Positions 32,716 through 42,467 are shown, counted from the stretch's first letter. The stretch: 55,708 bases of DNA from an uncultured Bacillota bacterium (GCA_934702375.1 CAKUYE010000015.1:1-55708); one strand, 5' to 3'. A program made the numbers and translations. Notes: generated from the sequence alone by a model not told the origin.

Positions 32716-33342
32716 ATGAAAAATACAAAAAAATTAGCAAGTATCCTTTGTCTTTCGTTGATGATGGTGTTGGCCTTTGCTTTCAGCGGCTGTGGAGATA
32801 AAGGAATGGATCCCGATACGGCGATTTCCATTACTCAAAGCACCGTAAATGAAACTTATGGCTATACCTATGGGGATGCCTTGGCTTACTATGTAGGCGA
32901 TATCAATTGGTCTTTCAGTTTTGAAGACAATATTAACAGCGTTACCGTTACCGGTCATGATGCCGATGGCGTAGCACTGGAATTTTGCTTTATTGTGAAC
33001 GAAACTTCTGCTTCCGTCGCCTATATTTGCATCAATGATGAAATGCTCAGCGATGCCGATATGGCTTCCTTTATCACTACCGTTTTTGATGTGTACAAGA
33101 ACTCCATTGTGCCGCCGGAAGAAGTTCCCGCCGAAGAAACTCCGGAACAAACCGATGAAGCTGCCGCCAATGATAGCGGCAAAGGCTCCCAGGAAGGCCG
33201 CGGCGACTATATCCCGGCAGAAAACTATGATGTTCCCGATGATGAGCTGGAAGCCAATGACTATAATTTCAGCGATCCCCCCGAAGATGATTACTACGAT
33301 TACTCCTACGACGATGAAGGCTGGGGCGACTATTTCGAATAA
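32716..33342 (+). CDS. Lipoprotein of unknown function with acidic Tyr/Asp-rich tail
   Basis: ATG at 32716 follows GGAGG (32704-32708). The 208-aa product has a Lys-rich signal peptide and an A-F-S-G-C lipobox near residue 26, so it is membrane-anchored outside the cell. The central about 100 residues look globular. The last 70 are strongly acidic, rich in Glu, Pro, Asp and Tyr, ending in repeated D-Y-Y-D/Y-D-D. No family recognised. It stands as a single gene between its own promoter and terminator. Confidence 0.85.
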   Translation: MKNTKKLASILCLSLMMVLAFAFSGCGDKGMDPDTAISITQSTVNETYGYTYGDALAYYVGDINWSFSFEDNINSVTVTGHDADGVALEFCFIVNETSASVAYICINDEMLSDADMASFITTVFDVYKNSIVPPEEVPAEETPEQTDEAAANDSGKGSQEGRGDYIPAENYDVPDDELEANDYNFSDPPEDDYYDYSYDDEGWGDYFE

Positions 33343-33380
33343 TGCCTTAAATGGATATTGCTTAAAAATTCATGCACAAA

Positions 33381-33416
33381 ATGGGCTTGCCAATTTTCCG
33401 GCAAGCTCATTTTTCT
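33381..33416 (+). terminator. Terminator of the lipoprotein gene
   Basis: ATGGGCTTGCC (33381-33391) pairs with GGCAAGCTCAT (33400-33410) with one G-U, followed by TTTTCT. Confidence 0.88.
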
Positions 33417-33554
33417 ATATGCCTCATTTTTCTTTTGGAGCGAAACTGCAACAAAAATGATTTGTATTTTTGTAAAACAGGCTGTTAAACCCCTTTTCTT
33501 TTCCTCTCAAATATAGTATAATAATCCAGAATAAGTCTGTTTCGGAGAAAAAAG

Positions 33555-34937
33555 ATGGCTAAAAAAGCAAAGACCGCTTATGTCTGTGATAATTGCGGCT
33601 ATGAATCAATTAAATGGCTCGGATGCTGTCCGATTTGCGGCGAATGGAACACAATGCAGGAGTTTAAAATTGCTCCGACCTCTAAAAACACCCCTGTGGT
33701 TGCATTGAAAAAAAGTGAGGCAAAGTCGGTATGTTCCGTGGATCTTGAGGAGGGGGAGCGATTTTCTCTTTTTGATCCGGAGTTGGATTTGATTTTTGGC
33801 GGCGGGATTGTTGTAGGATCGGTTATCCTTCTTGGCGGTGAGCCCGGAATCGGAAAAAGTACTTTTCTGACCCAGGTGGCAGCAACCTTTGCCCGCCATC
33901 ATGGCAGGGTGCTTTACGCCACCGGTGAGGAATCCTTAAAACAGGTTCGCTTGCGAGCGATCCGTTTGGAAGCGGAACACGAAGATTTTTATTTACTGGC
34001 AGAAAATAACCTGACAACGGTATGTGAAAATGTTCGGGATATTGATCCGAAATTGCTGATCATCGACTCCATTCAAACCCTGTTTGATGAAAGTCTGGAT
34101 TCCGTCAGCGGCAGCGTAGGACAGATTCGGGAATGTACGGCGAAGCTTTTACAGCTTGCCAAACGGGAGCAAATTACCGTAATGATTGCCGGCCATGTCA
34201 CAAAGGAAGGTGTGATTGCCGGTCCCCGGTTGTTAGAGCATATGGTGGATGTTGTTATGTACTTTGAAGGGCAGCGCTTTCAGGATTACCGTATCCTGCG
34301 CAGTGTTAAGAATCGCTTTGGCTCTACCAATGAGGTTGCTCTGTTGGAAATGACGGAACATGGCCTATCTCCTTTTCATAATCCCTCGGCATTATTCCTT
34401 TCGGAACGGGGAGAGGCGGCTCCGGGCAGCAGTATTTCCACAATAATGGAAGGTACACGGCCTTTCCTTGTGGAGATTCAGGCGCTGGTTGCTAAAACGA
34501 ATTTTGGAAATCCGCGCCGTTTGGCATCGGGGATTGAATACAACCGCCTGCTTTTGATCTTGGCCGTGCTGGAAAAAATTCATGGCTTGCCCTTTGGAAT
34601 GCAGGACGTCTATGTAAATGTTGCCGGCGGCTTACGGATTGATGACCCCAGCTCGGATCTGGCGGTTGCAGCGGCAGTGGTTTCCAGTTTTCGGAATTTA
34701 TCCATCCGTGAAAATACGGTGCTCCTTGGCGAGATTGGCCTTAGCGGGGAGCTGCGCAGTGTTGGCGAAATGGAAAAACGAATCCGTGAAGGGCTGAAAT
34801 TCGGGTTTAAACGCTATATTCTGCCGTCGTTCATGTTTGAAAAAAAAGAGCTTGTTTTTGAGGGTGAGGAACCGGAGTTGATCCGGGTGCCTACCTTGAA
34901 GGAGGCGTTGAAATATATCTTTTACCAGGAGGAATAA
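33555..34937 (+). CDS. radA: DNA repair protein RadA/Sms
   Basis: Processes recombination intermediates. The 460-aa protein has an N-terminal C4 zinc motif (C-D-N-C and C-P-I-C), Walker A G-E-P-G-I-G-K-S-T near residue 95, the RadA-specific K-N-R-F-G motif near 256, and a C-terminal Lon-protease-like domain (D-P-S-S-D-L-A-V-A). A -10 TATAAT lies at 33517-33522. It starts the run radA-disA-yacL-ispF, a common Firmicutes order, although there clpC normally sits directly upstream. Confidence 0.96.
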   Translation: MAKKAKTAYVCDNCGYESIKWLGCCPICGEWNTMQEFKIAPTSKNTPVVALKKSEAKSVCSVDLEEGERFSLFDPELDLIFGGGIVVGSVILLGGEPGIGKSTFLTQVAATFARHHGRVLYATGEESLKQVRLRAIRLEAEHEDFYLLAENNLTTVCENVRDIDPKLLIIDSIQTLFDESLDSVSGSVGQIRECTAKLLQLAKREQITVMIAGHVTKEGVIAGPRLLEHMVDVVMYFEGQRFQDYRILRSVKNRFGSTNEVALLEMTEHGLSPFHNPSALFLSERGEAAPGSSISTIMEGTRPFLVEIQALVAKTNFGNPRRLASGIEYNRLLLILAVLEKIHGLPFGMQDVYVNVAGGLRIDDPSSDLAVAAAVVSSFRNLSIRENTVLLGEIGLSGELRSVGEMEKRIREGLKFGFKRYILPSFMFEKKELVFEGEEPELIRVPTLKEALKYIFYQEE

Positions 34938-34943
34938 AACGAT

Positions 34944-36032
34944 ATGATGCAATCGACACGTTGGAGAAAACAAATGTGGGCTGCCTTGAAAATGGTTGCC
35001 CCGGGAACGGTCTTGCGTGATGGAATTGAGAATATTCTGCGTGCAAAAACCGGTGGTCTTATCGTTTTAGGAGATGCACCTGAAGTGCGGGAAATCACTC
35101 AAGGCGGTTTTCATATAGACGAAGAAATTACACCGGAGCGTCTTTATGAGCTGGCAAAAATGGATGGCGCCATTATTTTGGATGAATCCTGTAAGATGAT
35201 CTGGCGGGCCAATGCACAGCTGCAGCCTACCGTGGATGTGGAGGTAAGAGATACCGGAATCCGTCATCGCACGGCTGCCCGCACTGCCATTCAAACCGGT
35301 GCGGTGGTGATCGCTATTTCCCAGCGCCGTTCCATGATCACTCTTTACCGTGGAACTGATCGCTTTGTATTTGACGATGCTGCCAGTCTGATGTCCAAAG
35401 CAAATCAGGCATTACGAACTTTGGAACGGTATTGCATTGAATTGCAAAAGGAATTTACCAGCCTTACTTTTCTGGAATTTGAGGATAATGTTCTTGTAAA
35501 TGATGTTGTAAAAACCGTTCATCGTTGTGAAATGGTGAAGCGCATTGCGGAAGAGCTTGATTTCTATCTTTTGCAAATGGGAAATGAGGGTTTCCTTGTG
35601 GAAATGCAGAAAGATGAGCTTACCGGTGATGTTATGACTGCCTACGATAACCTTTTGGGAGATTATACCCAAAAGCCCGATGGTCGTTCGGTGTCTGCTT
35701 TGAAAAAGCGGATCAATGCTTTGGAAGAAAGTGAAGTTTCGGATCGACTTTATTTGGCGCGGTTTTTGGGATTCGGTACCGGTAATGAAATTCTTGACCT
35801 TCAAGTTCGCCCCCGGGGCTATCGCATTCTCAGTCGTGTACCTCGGTTGCCCCAACAAACCATAAATCGAATTGTGGATCATTTTGGCGGAGATTTTCAG
35901 CGGCTTTGTCGAGCCAGTGTGGAGGAATTAGACGATGTAGACGGCGTTGGCAGAGTTCGTTCCAATATGATCTTTCGAAACTTAGAACGTCAACGAGATA
36001 TTGCCGATAGCTCTATGGGTCATCACCATTGA
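34944..36032 (+). CDS. disA: Diadenylate cyclase DisA (c-di-AMP synthase, DNA-integrity scanner)
   Basis: Makes c-di-AMP and senses branched DNA. The 362-aa protein has the DAC domain with D74-G75-A76 and R107-H108-R109, both catalytic motifs intact. A helical spine and a C-terminal HhH DNA-binding domain (D-D-V-D-G-V-G-R-V-R near 330) follow. It starts 6 bp after radA, so the genes are co-transcribed; in B. subtilis RadA regulates DisA activity. Confidence 0.96.
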   Translation: MMQSTRWRKQMWAALKMVAPGTVLRDGIENILRAKTGGLIVLGDAPEVREITQGGFHIDEEITPERLYELAKMDGAIILDESCKMIWRANAQLQPTVDVEVRDTGIRHRTAARTAIQTGAVVIAISQRRSMITLYRGTDRFVFDDAASLMSKANQALRTLERYCIELQKEFTSLTFLEFEDNVLVNDVVKTVHRCEMVKRIAEELDFYLLQMGNEGFLVEMQKDELTGDVMTAYDNLLGDYTQKPDGRSVSALKKRINALEESEVSDRLYLARFLGFGTGNEILDLQVRPRGYRILSRVPRLPQQTINRIVDHFGGDFQRLCRASVEELDDVDGVGRVRSNMIFRNLERQRDIADSSMGHHH

Positions 36033-36086
36033 TGTTATCGTTGATATAAAATATCATTTCTTATTTTGCGAAAGGAGGTGAGATAG

Positions 36087-37154
36087 ATGAATCGATTTCG
36101 TGTTCCTTTTTATGTATTGCTCGTATTTGCTGCGGTAGTGCTTACTTATTTTACAACTGCATTTATTCTGGCGCAATTGGATGTGGCCACCTTCACAACG
36201 ACATGGTTTGTTGCGGAAGGCATTGCAATACTGATCGTGGGTGTTATTGTTGCGATGCTGGCATCTGCCATTGTGGATGGCTTTCTTTGGGTCGTTAATG
36301 ATTTCAGCAATCGCGTTAGCAGCCACTCTACCAAGGAGTTGATCAGTGGCAGCATCGGATTGATCGCAGGGCTTTTAATTGCCTTTCTTATCAGTTTGCC
36401 TTTGGGCGCATTGCCTTTTGGCGGCGTGATATCACTTGTTCTTATTATATTTTTTGGTTACTCCGGGCTATTGATCGGGCTGCATAAAAAAGATGATGTT
36501 GCAGAAATCCTTCGTGGCGCACGTTTTGGCGGTAAAAAAGCACCAAAAATTGATAAAAAGCACTATCTGGGAATTCTTGACACCAGTGCGATTATTGACG
36601 GACGTTTTGCCGATGTTTATCGTACCGGATTCCTTGAGGGCAGCTTTATTCTCCCGGATTTTGTTCTTGATGAATTGAAACGGGTTGCCGATAGCAATGA
36701 CCCTCTGAAGAAGGAAAGAGGTCGTCGGGGGCTGAACATTTTAAATGAATTGAAAGCCGCTTATCCCGATGCCTATGTTATGGTCAATAAGGACTATGAA
36801 GATGTAAAAGAAGTGGATACGAAAATCATCCATTTGGCTGTTGATATGAAAACGCGTATTTTTACCAATGACTACAATCTTAACCGTATGGCACAGGTTC
36901 AAAATATCCGCGTATTAAACATCAACGATCTGGCTCATGCTCTGAAAAGCGTGGTGCTTCCCGGGGAGGAACTTACCGCAAATATCATCAAATGCGGTAA
37001 AGAGGAAAACCAGGGGATTGCCTATCTTGATGATGGTACGATGATTGTTGTGGAAAATGGCAAACAATATGTTGGATTGACGTTGCAGGTGGAGGTTACC
37101 AGTGCCTTGCAAACATCCAACGGTAAGATGATCTTTGCCAAGCCGAAGCAGTAA
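36087..37154 (+). CDS. PIN-TRAM domain membrane protein (YacL family)
   Basis: The 355-aa protein has four N-terminal TM segments (about residues 5-135), a PIN nuclease-like domain (about 155-270, with L-D-T-S-A-I-I-D-G-R, a conserved D-E-L and F-T-N-D) and a C-terminal TRAM domain (about 285-345). AAAGGAGG precedes the ATG. The acidic PIN residues are all there, so RNase activity is possible. In Firmicutes it typically lies near disA and radA, as here. Confidence 0.94.
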   Translation: MNRFRVPFYVLLVFAAVVLTYFTTAFILAQLDVATFTTTWFVAEGIAILIVGVIVAMLASAIVDGFLWVVNDFSNRVSSHSTKELISGSIGLIAGLLIAFLISLPLGALPFGGVISLVLIIFFGYSGLLIGLHKKDDVAEILRGARFGGKKAPKIDKKHYLGILDTSAIIDGRFADVYRTGFLEGSFILPDFVLDELKRVADSNDPLKKERGRRGLNILNELKAAYPDAYVMVNKDYEDVKEVDTKIIHLAVDMKTRIFTNDYNLNRMAQVQNIRVLNINDLAHALKSVVLPGEELTANIIKCGKEENQGIAYLDDGTMIVVENGKQYVGLTLQVEVTSALQTSNGKMIFAKPKQ

Positions 37155-37166
37155 AAGGAGGTTCTC

Positions 37167-37640
37167 ATGCGTATTGGTTCCGGATTTGATGTGCATCGTC
37201 TGGTTCCCGACCGTGATCTTGTGATCGGCGGTGTATTGATTCCCCATGACCGGGGTTTGTTGGGACATTCCGATGCCGATGTCCTACTCCATGCCTTGAT
37301 GGACGCGATCTTAGGAGCTTTAGCTTTGGGGGATATAGGTAAACATTTCCCTCCGGAGGACGATGCTTATCTCGATGCGGACAGCAAAAAACTTCTTGCT
37401 GCCGTTTATGCATTGATGAAGGAGGAAGGGTACAGGCTTGGCAATGCCGACCTGACCATCATTGCGGAAAAGCCCAAAATGGCACCGCACATTCCGGCGA
37501 TGCGAGAAACGATTGCTGCATTGCTGGAAACAGACATAAAAAACGTCAGCGTGAAAGCAACTACAACAGAAAAGCTTGGGTTTACCGGCAGGGGTGAGGG
37601 TATTGCTGCTACCGCTACGGTATTGCTGACAGAAGCTTAA
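37167..37640 (+). CDS. ispF: 2-C-methyl-D-erythritol 2,4-cyclodiphosphate synthase
   Basis: Fifth step of the MEP isoprenoid pathway. The 157-aa protein has the family start R-I-G-S-G-F-D-V-H (metal-binding Asp and His), H-S-D-A-D-V-L-L-H, and A-T-T-T-E-K-L-G-F-T-G-R-G-E-G-I near the end. AAGGAGG precedes the ATG. The usual neighbour ispD is absent between yacL and ispF. Confidence 0.97.
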   Translation: MRIGSGFDVHRLVPDRDLVIGGVLIPHDRGLLGHSDADVLLHALMDAILGALALGDIGKHFPPEDDAYLDADSKKLLAAVYALMKEEGYRLGNADLTIIAEKPKMAPHIPAMRETIAALLETDIKNVSVKATTTEKLGFTGRGEGIAATATVLLTEA

Positions 37641-37650
37641 GGAGGCTATT

Positions 37651-39507
37651 ATGAATTACAAAGTAAATTTTACGTCTCACGGTAAAACAGTTGAATTGGA
37701 AGAGGGCAAAACGATTCTTCAGGCTGCGGCAACAGCCGGTGTTCCTCTTGAAAGCAACTGTGGCTCAACAGGTAAATGTGGCAAATGTAAAGTTCATATC
37801 ACCAAAGGCTATGAACCTCAGGAATCTGCTGCCGGAAAAAAATTCTTTTCCGAAGAAGAATCTGCTGACGGTTGGGTCCTCGGTTGTAAATATGAAATCC
37901 ACAATGACCTTGATGTGGATGTTCCGATCCAGTTTGATGCCGGCAGCCGCAAAACAAAATTGAATTCTTTGTTGGATAATATTGTAATCAATTCGCCGGT
38001 AAAAAAAATATATGTAGAAATGGACAAGCCCTCCATCAAAGACCAGTGTCCCGATTACGAACGCATTTTACGTGCCATGGAATTGGATGCTGCGACACAG
38101 CACCCCACCAGAGGTTTGCTGAAGGTGATCCCCAAAACTTTGCGGGATTCCGGTTTTAAAGTTACCGTTGTCTTAAACGGCGACCAGGTTATGTGGGTAG
38201 AAGGCGGCGATACCAGCAACGAAAAATACGGCGTTGTCTTTGATATCGGTACCACCACTGTGGTTGCTTTGCTGATTGACCTGAATGACGGCAACATTAA
38301 GGGCGCCGCCGCAGAAACCAATCCTCAGAATGTCTTTGGGGCCGATGTTATTTCCCGTATTACCCATGTTATTGATCACGGTGAAGAAGGCCTTGCCGAA
38401 CTGCACGACAAAGTTGTGGAATGTATGAACAATTTGGCTCTGCGTGCCGCCGCCGAAGCCAATGTTGATAAAAATATGATTTACGAAGCTACAGTTGTTG
38501 GTAATACCACGATGAGTGAGCTTTTTGCCGGTGTTGATCCCACCTACCTTGCGCCGGCACCCTTTATTCCCGCCTATGTTCATGGTATGGAAATCAGCGG
38601 GGCAGAGCTGGGCTTTACCCTTAATCCGGAATTGCGTATTCGCTTATTACCTAACATTGCCGGTTATGTGGGTGCAGATACCATGGGGGTTATCCTCGGT
38701 ACCCATATCCACGAACGTCCCGAGTATTGCCTGGCCATCGACGTCGGCACCAACGGTGAAATTGTTCTTGCCGGCAATAACCGTATTTTAGCTTGCTCCA
38801 CCGCTGCGGGTCCTGCCTTTGAAGGTGCGGAAATTAAATTCGGTATGCGTGCCGCCGAAGGTGCTATTGAAGAAGTCTATGTAGATAACGAAACCGGTAC
38901 TTGTCATGTAAAAGTGATTGGTGATAAAAAGCCCTGCGGTATTTGTGGCAGCGGTCTTCTCGATGCCGTCGCGCAGCTTTATGATGAAGGTATCATCAAC
39001 TATCGCGGTGTATTCAACGCTGAAGGCGAAGAAGCGGAAAAAATTCATCCGGAATTAAGAAAACGTTTCGCCAAGAGTGATGTGGGTTATGAATTTATGC
39101 TCACCACCAAAGAAGAATCGGCCAAAGGCATTCCTGTTGTTCTTTGTCAGAAGGATATCCGTGAATTGCAAATGGCAAAAGGCGCGATTTATGCCGGGAT
39201 GCGTGTTTTGATGAATGAAATGGGTATCACCATTGAGGATGTTAAAGAATTGCTCATTGCCGGGGCTTTCGGCAGCTATATTAAGGTGGATAGCGCTTTA
39301 TCCATCGGCCTTTTCCCGGATCTTCCCAACGGCGAAATCCGTTCCATTGGGAATGCCGCTTCGGAAGGTGGCCGTTTAGCTCTTGTTTCCAAGGAAGAAC
39401 GTGAGCTTTGTGATGTATTGGCACGGAAATCGGAATACATTGAGCTTTCCAGCCGTTTGGACTTCCAGGATGAATACGTCATGGCACTGTATTTTCCCCA
39501 GAAATAA
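37651..39507 (+). CDS. ASKHA/2Fe-2S ferredoxin corrinoid-activation protein (RACE type)
   Basis: RACE proteins use ATP to drive an electron uphill and return inactive Co(II) corrinoid proteins to Co(I). The 618-aa protein has an N-terminal ferredoxin with C37, C43, C46 and C79 (CX5CX2C...C, one 2Fe-2S cluster), a linker (about 100-205), and an ASKHA ATPase domain with F-D-I-G-T-T-T (phosphate 1), A-I-D-V-G-T-N-G-E (phosphate 2) and A-G-A-F-G-S-Y near 540. This is the COG3894/DUF4445 layout. It follows ispF by 10 bp. Its substrate protein is not nearby; the MttB-family system 7.5 kb upstream is a candidate client. Confidence 0.92.
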   Translation: MNYKVNFTSHGKTVELEEGKTILQAAATAGVPLESNCGSTGKCGKCKVHITKGYEPQESAAGKKFFSEEESADGWVLGCKYEIHNDLDVDVPIQFDAGSRKTKLNSLLDNIVINSPVKKIYVEMDKPSIKDQCPDYERILRAMELDAATQHPTRGLLKVIPKTLRDSGFKVTVVLNGDQVMWVEGGDTSNEKYGVVFDIGTTTVVALLIDLNDGNIKGAAAETNPQNVFGADVISRITHVIDHGEEGLAELHDKVVECMNNLALRAAAEANVDKNMIYEATVVGNTTMSELFAGVDPTYLAPAPFIPAYVHGMEISGAELGFTLNPELRIRLLPNIAGYVGADTMGVILGTHIHERPEYCLAIDVGTNGEIVLAGNNRILACSTAAGPAFEGAEIKFGMRAAEGAIEEVYVDNETGTCHVKVIGDKKPCGICGSGLLDAVAQLYDEGIINYRGVFNAEGEEAEKIHPELRKRFAKSDVGYEFMLTTKEESAKGIPVVLCQKDIRELQMAKGAIYAGMRVLMNEMGITIEDVKELLIAGAFGSYIKVDSALSIGLFPDLPNGEIRSIGNAASEGGRLALVSKEERELCDVLARKSEYIELSSRLDFQDEYVMALYFPQK

Positions 39508-39513
39508 GGTTTT

Positions 39514-40755
39514 ATGAGTACGCTTTACCAAATTATTTATTTGCTGATTTTGGTGGTTCTGGCGGTTATCGTTGTACTTTTATTCGTTGGTCGTAAAAAT
39601 CGTGATCGCAATGAAATGGAACAGTTGCATCGGGAATTGCAATCACTGAAGACCGATCACTATGACGAAGCCAGAGCAAACAGGGAAGAAATCTCCCGCT
39701 CCATCGGTGAAGTGAATCGCAGTCTGCATAGTCAAATCAATGAATTGAGCCAGGCACAGCTTCATCAGGTGGCAGCATTGGTGAGAGATCACGGCGAGGC
39801 CGCAGAGCGGCTTCGCCTTACCCTTGACGAAAAGCTTTCTCAAATGTATGAAACAAATGAGGGAAAGCTGGAAGAAATGCGCCGTACCGTGGATGAGAAG
39901 TTGGAGGCAACTTTAGATCGGCGGATCGGGGAGTCTTTCGGCCAAGTGAATCAGCGTCTGGAACAGGTTCATAAAAGCCTTGGCGAAATTACCGGTCTTT
40001 CCGCAGAGTTGACCGATATCAAAAAACTGTTTTCCAATGTGAAAAGCAGGGGTGTTTGGGGAGAAGTACAGCTTTCGCAGATTCTTGAGGATCATTTGGC
40101 GCCGGATCAGTACGAAGCAAATGTATCTACCGGGTTAAACAGCAATGAGCGGGTGGAATTTGCAGTAAAGCTTCCCGGCCGGGATAAAAACGGCAGTGTT
40201 GTTTATCTTCCCATTGATGCGAAGTTCCCTGTAGAGGATTATCGCCGGATTCTTGATGCGGTGGATGGCGGAAATACAGAGGCTGCGGCAGAGTGCCGCA
40301 AGGCATTGGAACGCACCTTGAAGAACGAAGCCAAAATGATTTGCGATAAATATATCGCTCCGCCGAAAACCCTGGATTACGGTATTATGTTTTTGCCTAC
40401 CGAAGGCCTTTACAGCGAGGCTTTGCATCTTTCTGCCTTTATGGCTTATGCTGAGGAACACCGGGTCATGGTTGCCGGGCCGACCAACTTGGCAGCCTTA
40501 TTGAATAGCCTGCGGATGGGCTTCAAAACCTTGGCGATTGAGGAAAAAAGCGATGAGATCCGCAAGTTATTGGTTACGGTAAAGCGTGATATGGGTAAAT
40601 TTTCCGAAGCTCTTGATAAGGCTCAGAAAAAGATTGCGGAGGCAGATAGGGTGATTGCTGATGCGAACCACCGTACAGAATTACTTACTCGTCGTTTAAA
40701 AAATGTTGAAACCAGCGGTGATAGCGATGCCATTGCCACTGAAAAGGAAGAATAG
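39514..40755 (+). CDS. rmuC: DNA recombination protein RmuC
   Basis: The 413-aa protein has one N-terminal TM helix (about residues 5-25), a long coiled coil (about 30-165) and the RmuC core nuclease-like domain (about 175-370) with G-V-W-G-E-V-Q-L, V-Y-L-P-I-D-A-K-F-P and M-F-L-P-T-E-G-L-Y. It follows the activator gene by 6 bp and precedes gltX by 26 bp. No strong ribosome site is visible. Confidence 0.95.
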   Translation: MSTLYQIIYLLILVVLAVIVVLLFVGRKNRDRNEMEQLHRELQSLKTDHYDEARANREEISRSIGEVNRSLHSQINELSQAQLHQVAALVRDHGEAAERLRLTLDEKLSQMYETNEGKLEEMRRTVDEKLEATLDRRIGESFGQVNQRLEQVHKSLGEITGLSAELTDIKKLFSNVKSRGVWGEVQLSQILEDHLAPDQYEANVSTGLNSNERVEFAVKLPGRDKNGSVVYLPIDAKFPVEDYRRILDAVDGGNTEAAAECRKALERTLKNEAKMICDKYIAPPKTLDYGIMFLPTEGLYSEALHLSAFMAYAEEHRVMVAGPTNLAALLNSLRMGFKTLAIEEKSDEIRKLLVTVKRDMGKFSEALDKAQKKIAEADRVIADANHRTELLTRRLKNVETSGDSDAIATEKEE

Positions 40756-40781
40756 TAGAATCAAAGGAGAACTAGAGTCAA

Positions 40782-42266
40782 ATGGAAAAGAATTATCGAC
40801 TTCGGTTTGCACCGAGCCCCACCGGGCCCTTGCATATCGGCGGTGCTCGTTCGGCACTGTTTAACTACTTGCTTGCAAAAAAACATAACGGCACTTTCCT
40901 TGTACGCATGGAAGATACCGACCTTGAACGCAGCAGCAAGGAGTCGGAAGAAAATATCAAAGACAGTCTTCGCTGGCTTGGTATGGATTGGGATGAAGGT
41001 ATTGATGTCGGCGGTGACTATGGCCCCTATCGTCAAATGGAACGTCTGGATATTTACAATGCCGCAATTCAAAAGCTTCTTGATGAAGGTAAAGCCTATT
41101 ATTGCTTCTGTTCCGAAGAAGAGCTTGCAAAAGAAAAAGAAGAACAGCAGGCTCGGGGCGAAACGCCTAAATACAGCGGCAAATGCCGTCACCTGACCAA
41201 AGAACAGCAGGAAGAATTGTTGGCAAAGGGGATCAAACCGGTTATTCGTTTCCATGTTCCTGAGGGCGAAACCGTAACCGTTGATGATCAGGTTCGCGGA
41301 AAGGTCACTTTTGATACCGATGGCATCGGTGATTTTATCATCGTAAAATCCGATGGTATTCCGGTATATAACTTTGCCGTTGTTTTAGATGACCACACCA
41401 TGGGCATTACCCATGTGATCCGTGGTGAAGAACATCTTTCCAATACGCCTCGTCAGATCGTGCTTTATGATGCATTAGGTTATGAAAAACCCCAGTTTGC
41501 TCATATTTCTCTGATTCTTGGTCGTGATAATGAAGGCAAACTCACCAAAATGAGCAAGCGCCATGGCTCTACCTCTGTGGTTGCCTATAAAGAGCAGGGC
41601 TATCTCCCTGAAGCTATTGATAATTTCCTGGCACTTTTGGGCTGGGCTCCCGGCGGAGAACAGGAATTATTTACCTTGGATGAACTGAAACAGGAATTTT
41701 CTCTGGAACACGTATCGAAAAGTCCTGCGGTTTTTGACATTGAAAAGCTCAAATGGATCAATGGTATGTATATTCGCAATGCTTCCGGAGAGCGGCTTTT
41801 GGAATATGGCTTGCCTTTCCTGAAAAAAGCCGGCCTTGTTTCTGCGGAACCTACCATGGAAGAAATGATCTGGGCCATGAGTACCATTGATGCGCTGAAA
41901 AATCACATTAACTGCTTTGCCGAATTACCGGAAATTATTGAAAAATATCGCGCCGATGTGGATTACAGCGCCGATGTGGTAGACAGCCTGAAGGAATGTA
42001 AGGATGATGCCCTAACGGTTCTCATGGCAATGAAGGAACGGCTGGAAAAGAACCAGAAGGTCACGGTGGATTCCTATAAAAAGATGCTGAAGGAAATCAC
42101 CAAGGAAACCGGGATCAAAGGCCGGAACCTCTATCATTCAATTCGTGTTGCGGAAACCGGTGAAGAACAAGGTCCGGATCTTGATAAGCTTTCCATTATC
42201 ATTGGTCGTGACCTGATGCTGAAGCGCATTAAATTCTTTATTAAAATGTTTCAACGTCAGAAATAA
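40782..42266 (+). CDS. gltX: Glutamyl-tRNA synthetase
   Basis: Charges tRNA-Glu (and, in many Firmicutes, tRNA-Gln). The 494-aa protein has the class I HIGH motif as L-H-I-G-G-A-R, KMSKS as K-M-S-K-R-H-G, and the C-terminal anticodon-binding helices. AAAGGAGA precedes the ATG. There is no separate terminator before the small RNA cluster that starts right after it. Confidence 0.97.
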   Translation: MEKNYRLRFAPSPTGPLHIGGARSALFNYLLAKKHNGTFLVRMEDTDLERSSKESEENIKDSLRWLGMDWDEGIDVGGDYGPYRQMERLDIYNAAIQKLLDEGKAYYCFCSEEELAKEKEEQQARGETPKYSGKCRHLTKEQQEELLAKGIKPVIRFHVPEGETVTVDDQVRGKVTFDTDGIGDFIIVKSDGIPVYNFAVVLDDHTMGITHVIRGEEHLSNTPRQIVLYDALGYEKPQFAHISLILGRDNEGKLTKMSKRHGSTSVVAYKEQGYLPEAIDNFLALLGWAPGGEQELFTLDELKQEFSLEHVSKSPAVFDIEKLKWINGMYIRNASGERLLEYGLPFLKKAGLVSAEPTMEEMIWAMSTIDALKNHINCFAELPEIIEKYRADVDYSADVVDSLKECKDDALTVLMAMKERLEKNQKVTVDSYKKMLKEITKETGIKGRNLYHSIRVAETGEEQGPDLDKLSIIIGRDLMLKRIKFFIKMFQRQK

Positions 42267-42274
42267 TTGGTTGA

Positions 42275-42348
42275 CATAAAAAGTACATAAAATAAACTCT
42301 GTTTTTTCCTGCAATTCCGTAGTAAAAAACATAAAAACAGGGTATGAT
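42275..42348 (+). promoter_or_regulatory. Upstream box and -10 of sRNA copy 1
   Basis: The box CATAAAAAGTACATA (42275-42289) and -10 TATGAT (42343-42348). The -35 position (42320-42325) is not recognisable, so an activator at the box is plausible. Confidence 0.6.
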
Positions 42349-42354
42349 ATTATC

Positions 42355-42467
42355 AGTTACTGAGGAGTTCGCCAACACCTCTGAAGTGACGAATAATTTT
42401 TCATTGTTTTCCCTTCTTTCATTAATATTTTTTGTTGTGACACGGCCAAATGAGCCGTGTTTTTGTT
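42355..42467 (+). ncRNA. Tandem small RNA, copy 1
   Basis: The inferred start is the A of AGTTAC at 42355. Outer stem GTTACT/AGTGAC (one G-U), inner stem GAGG/CCTC, loop ending in GCCAACA. A single-stranded stretch TTTTTCATTGTTTTCCC then TTCTTT follows. The terminator ACACGGC/GCCGTGT (42440-42460) with TTTTT ends it. About 113 nt. Confidence 0.75.

Noticed and set aside
42271..42298. TTGACA with TAAACT as a stand-alone promoter upstream of sRNA copy 1.
   Set aside because: Not conserved in copies 2 and 3, where the shared element is AAAAGTACA plus the downstream -10. It may still contribute in copy 1.
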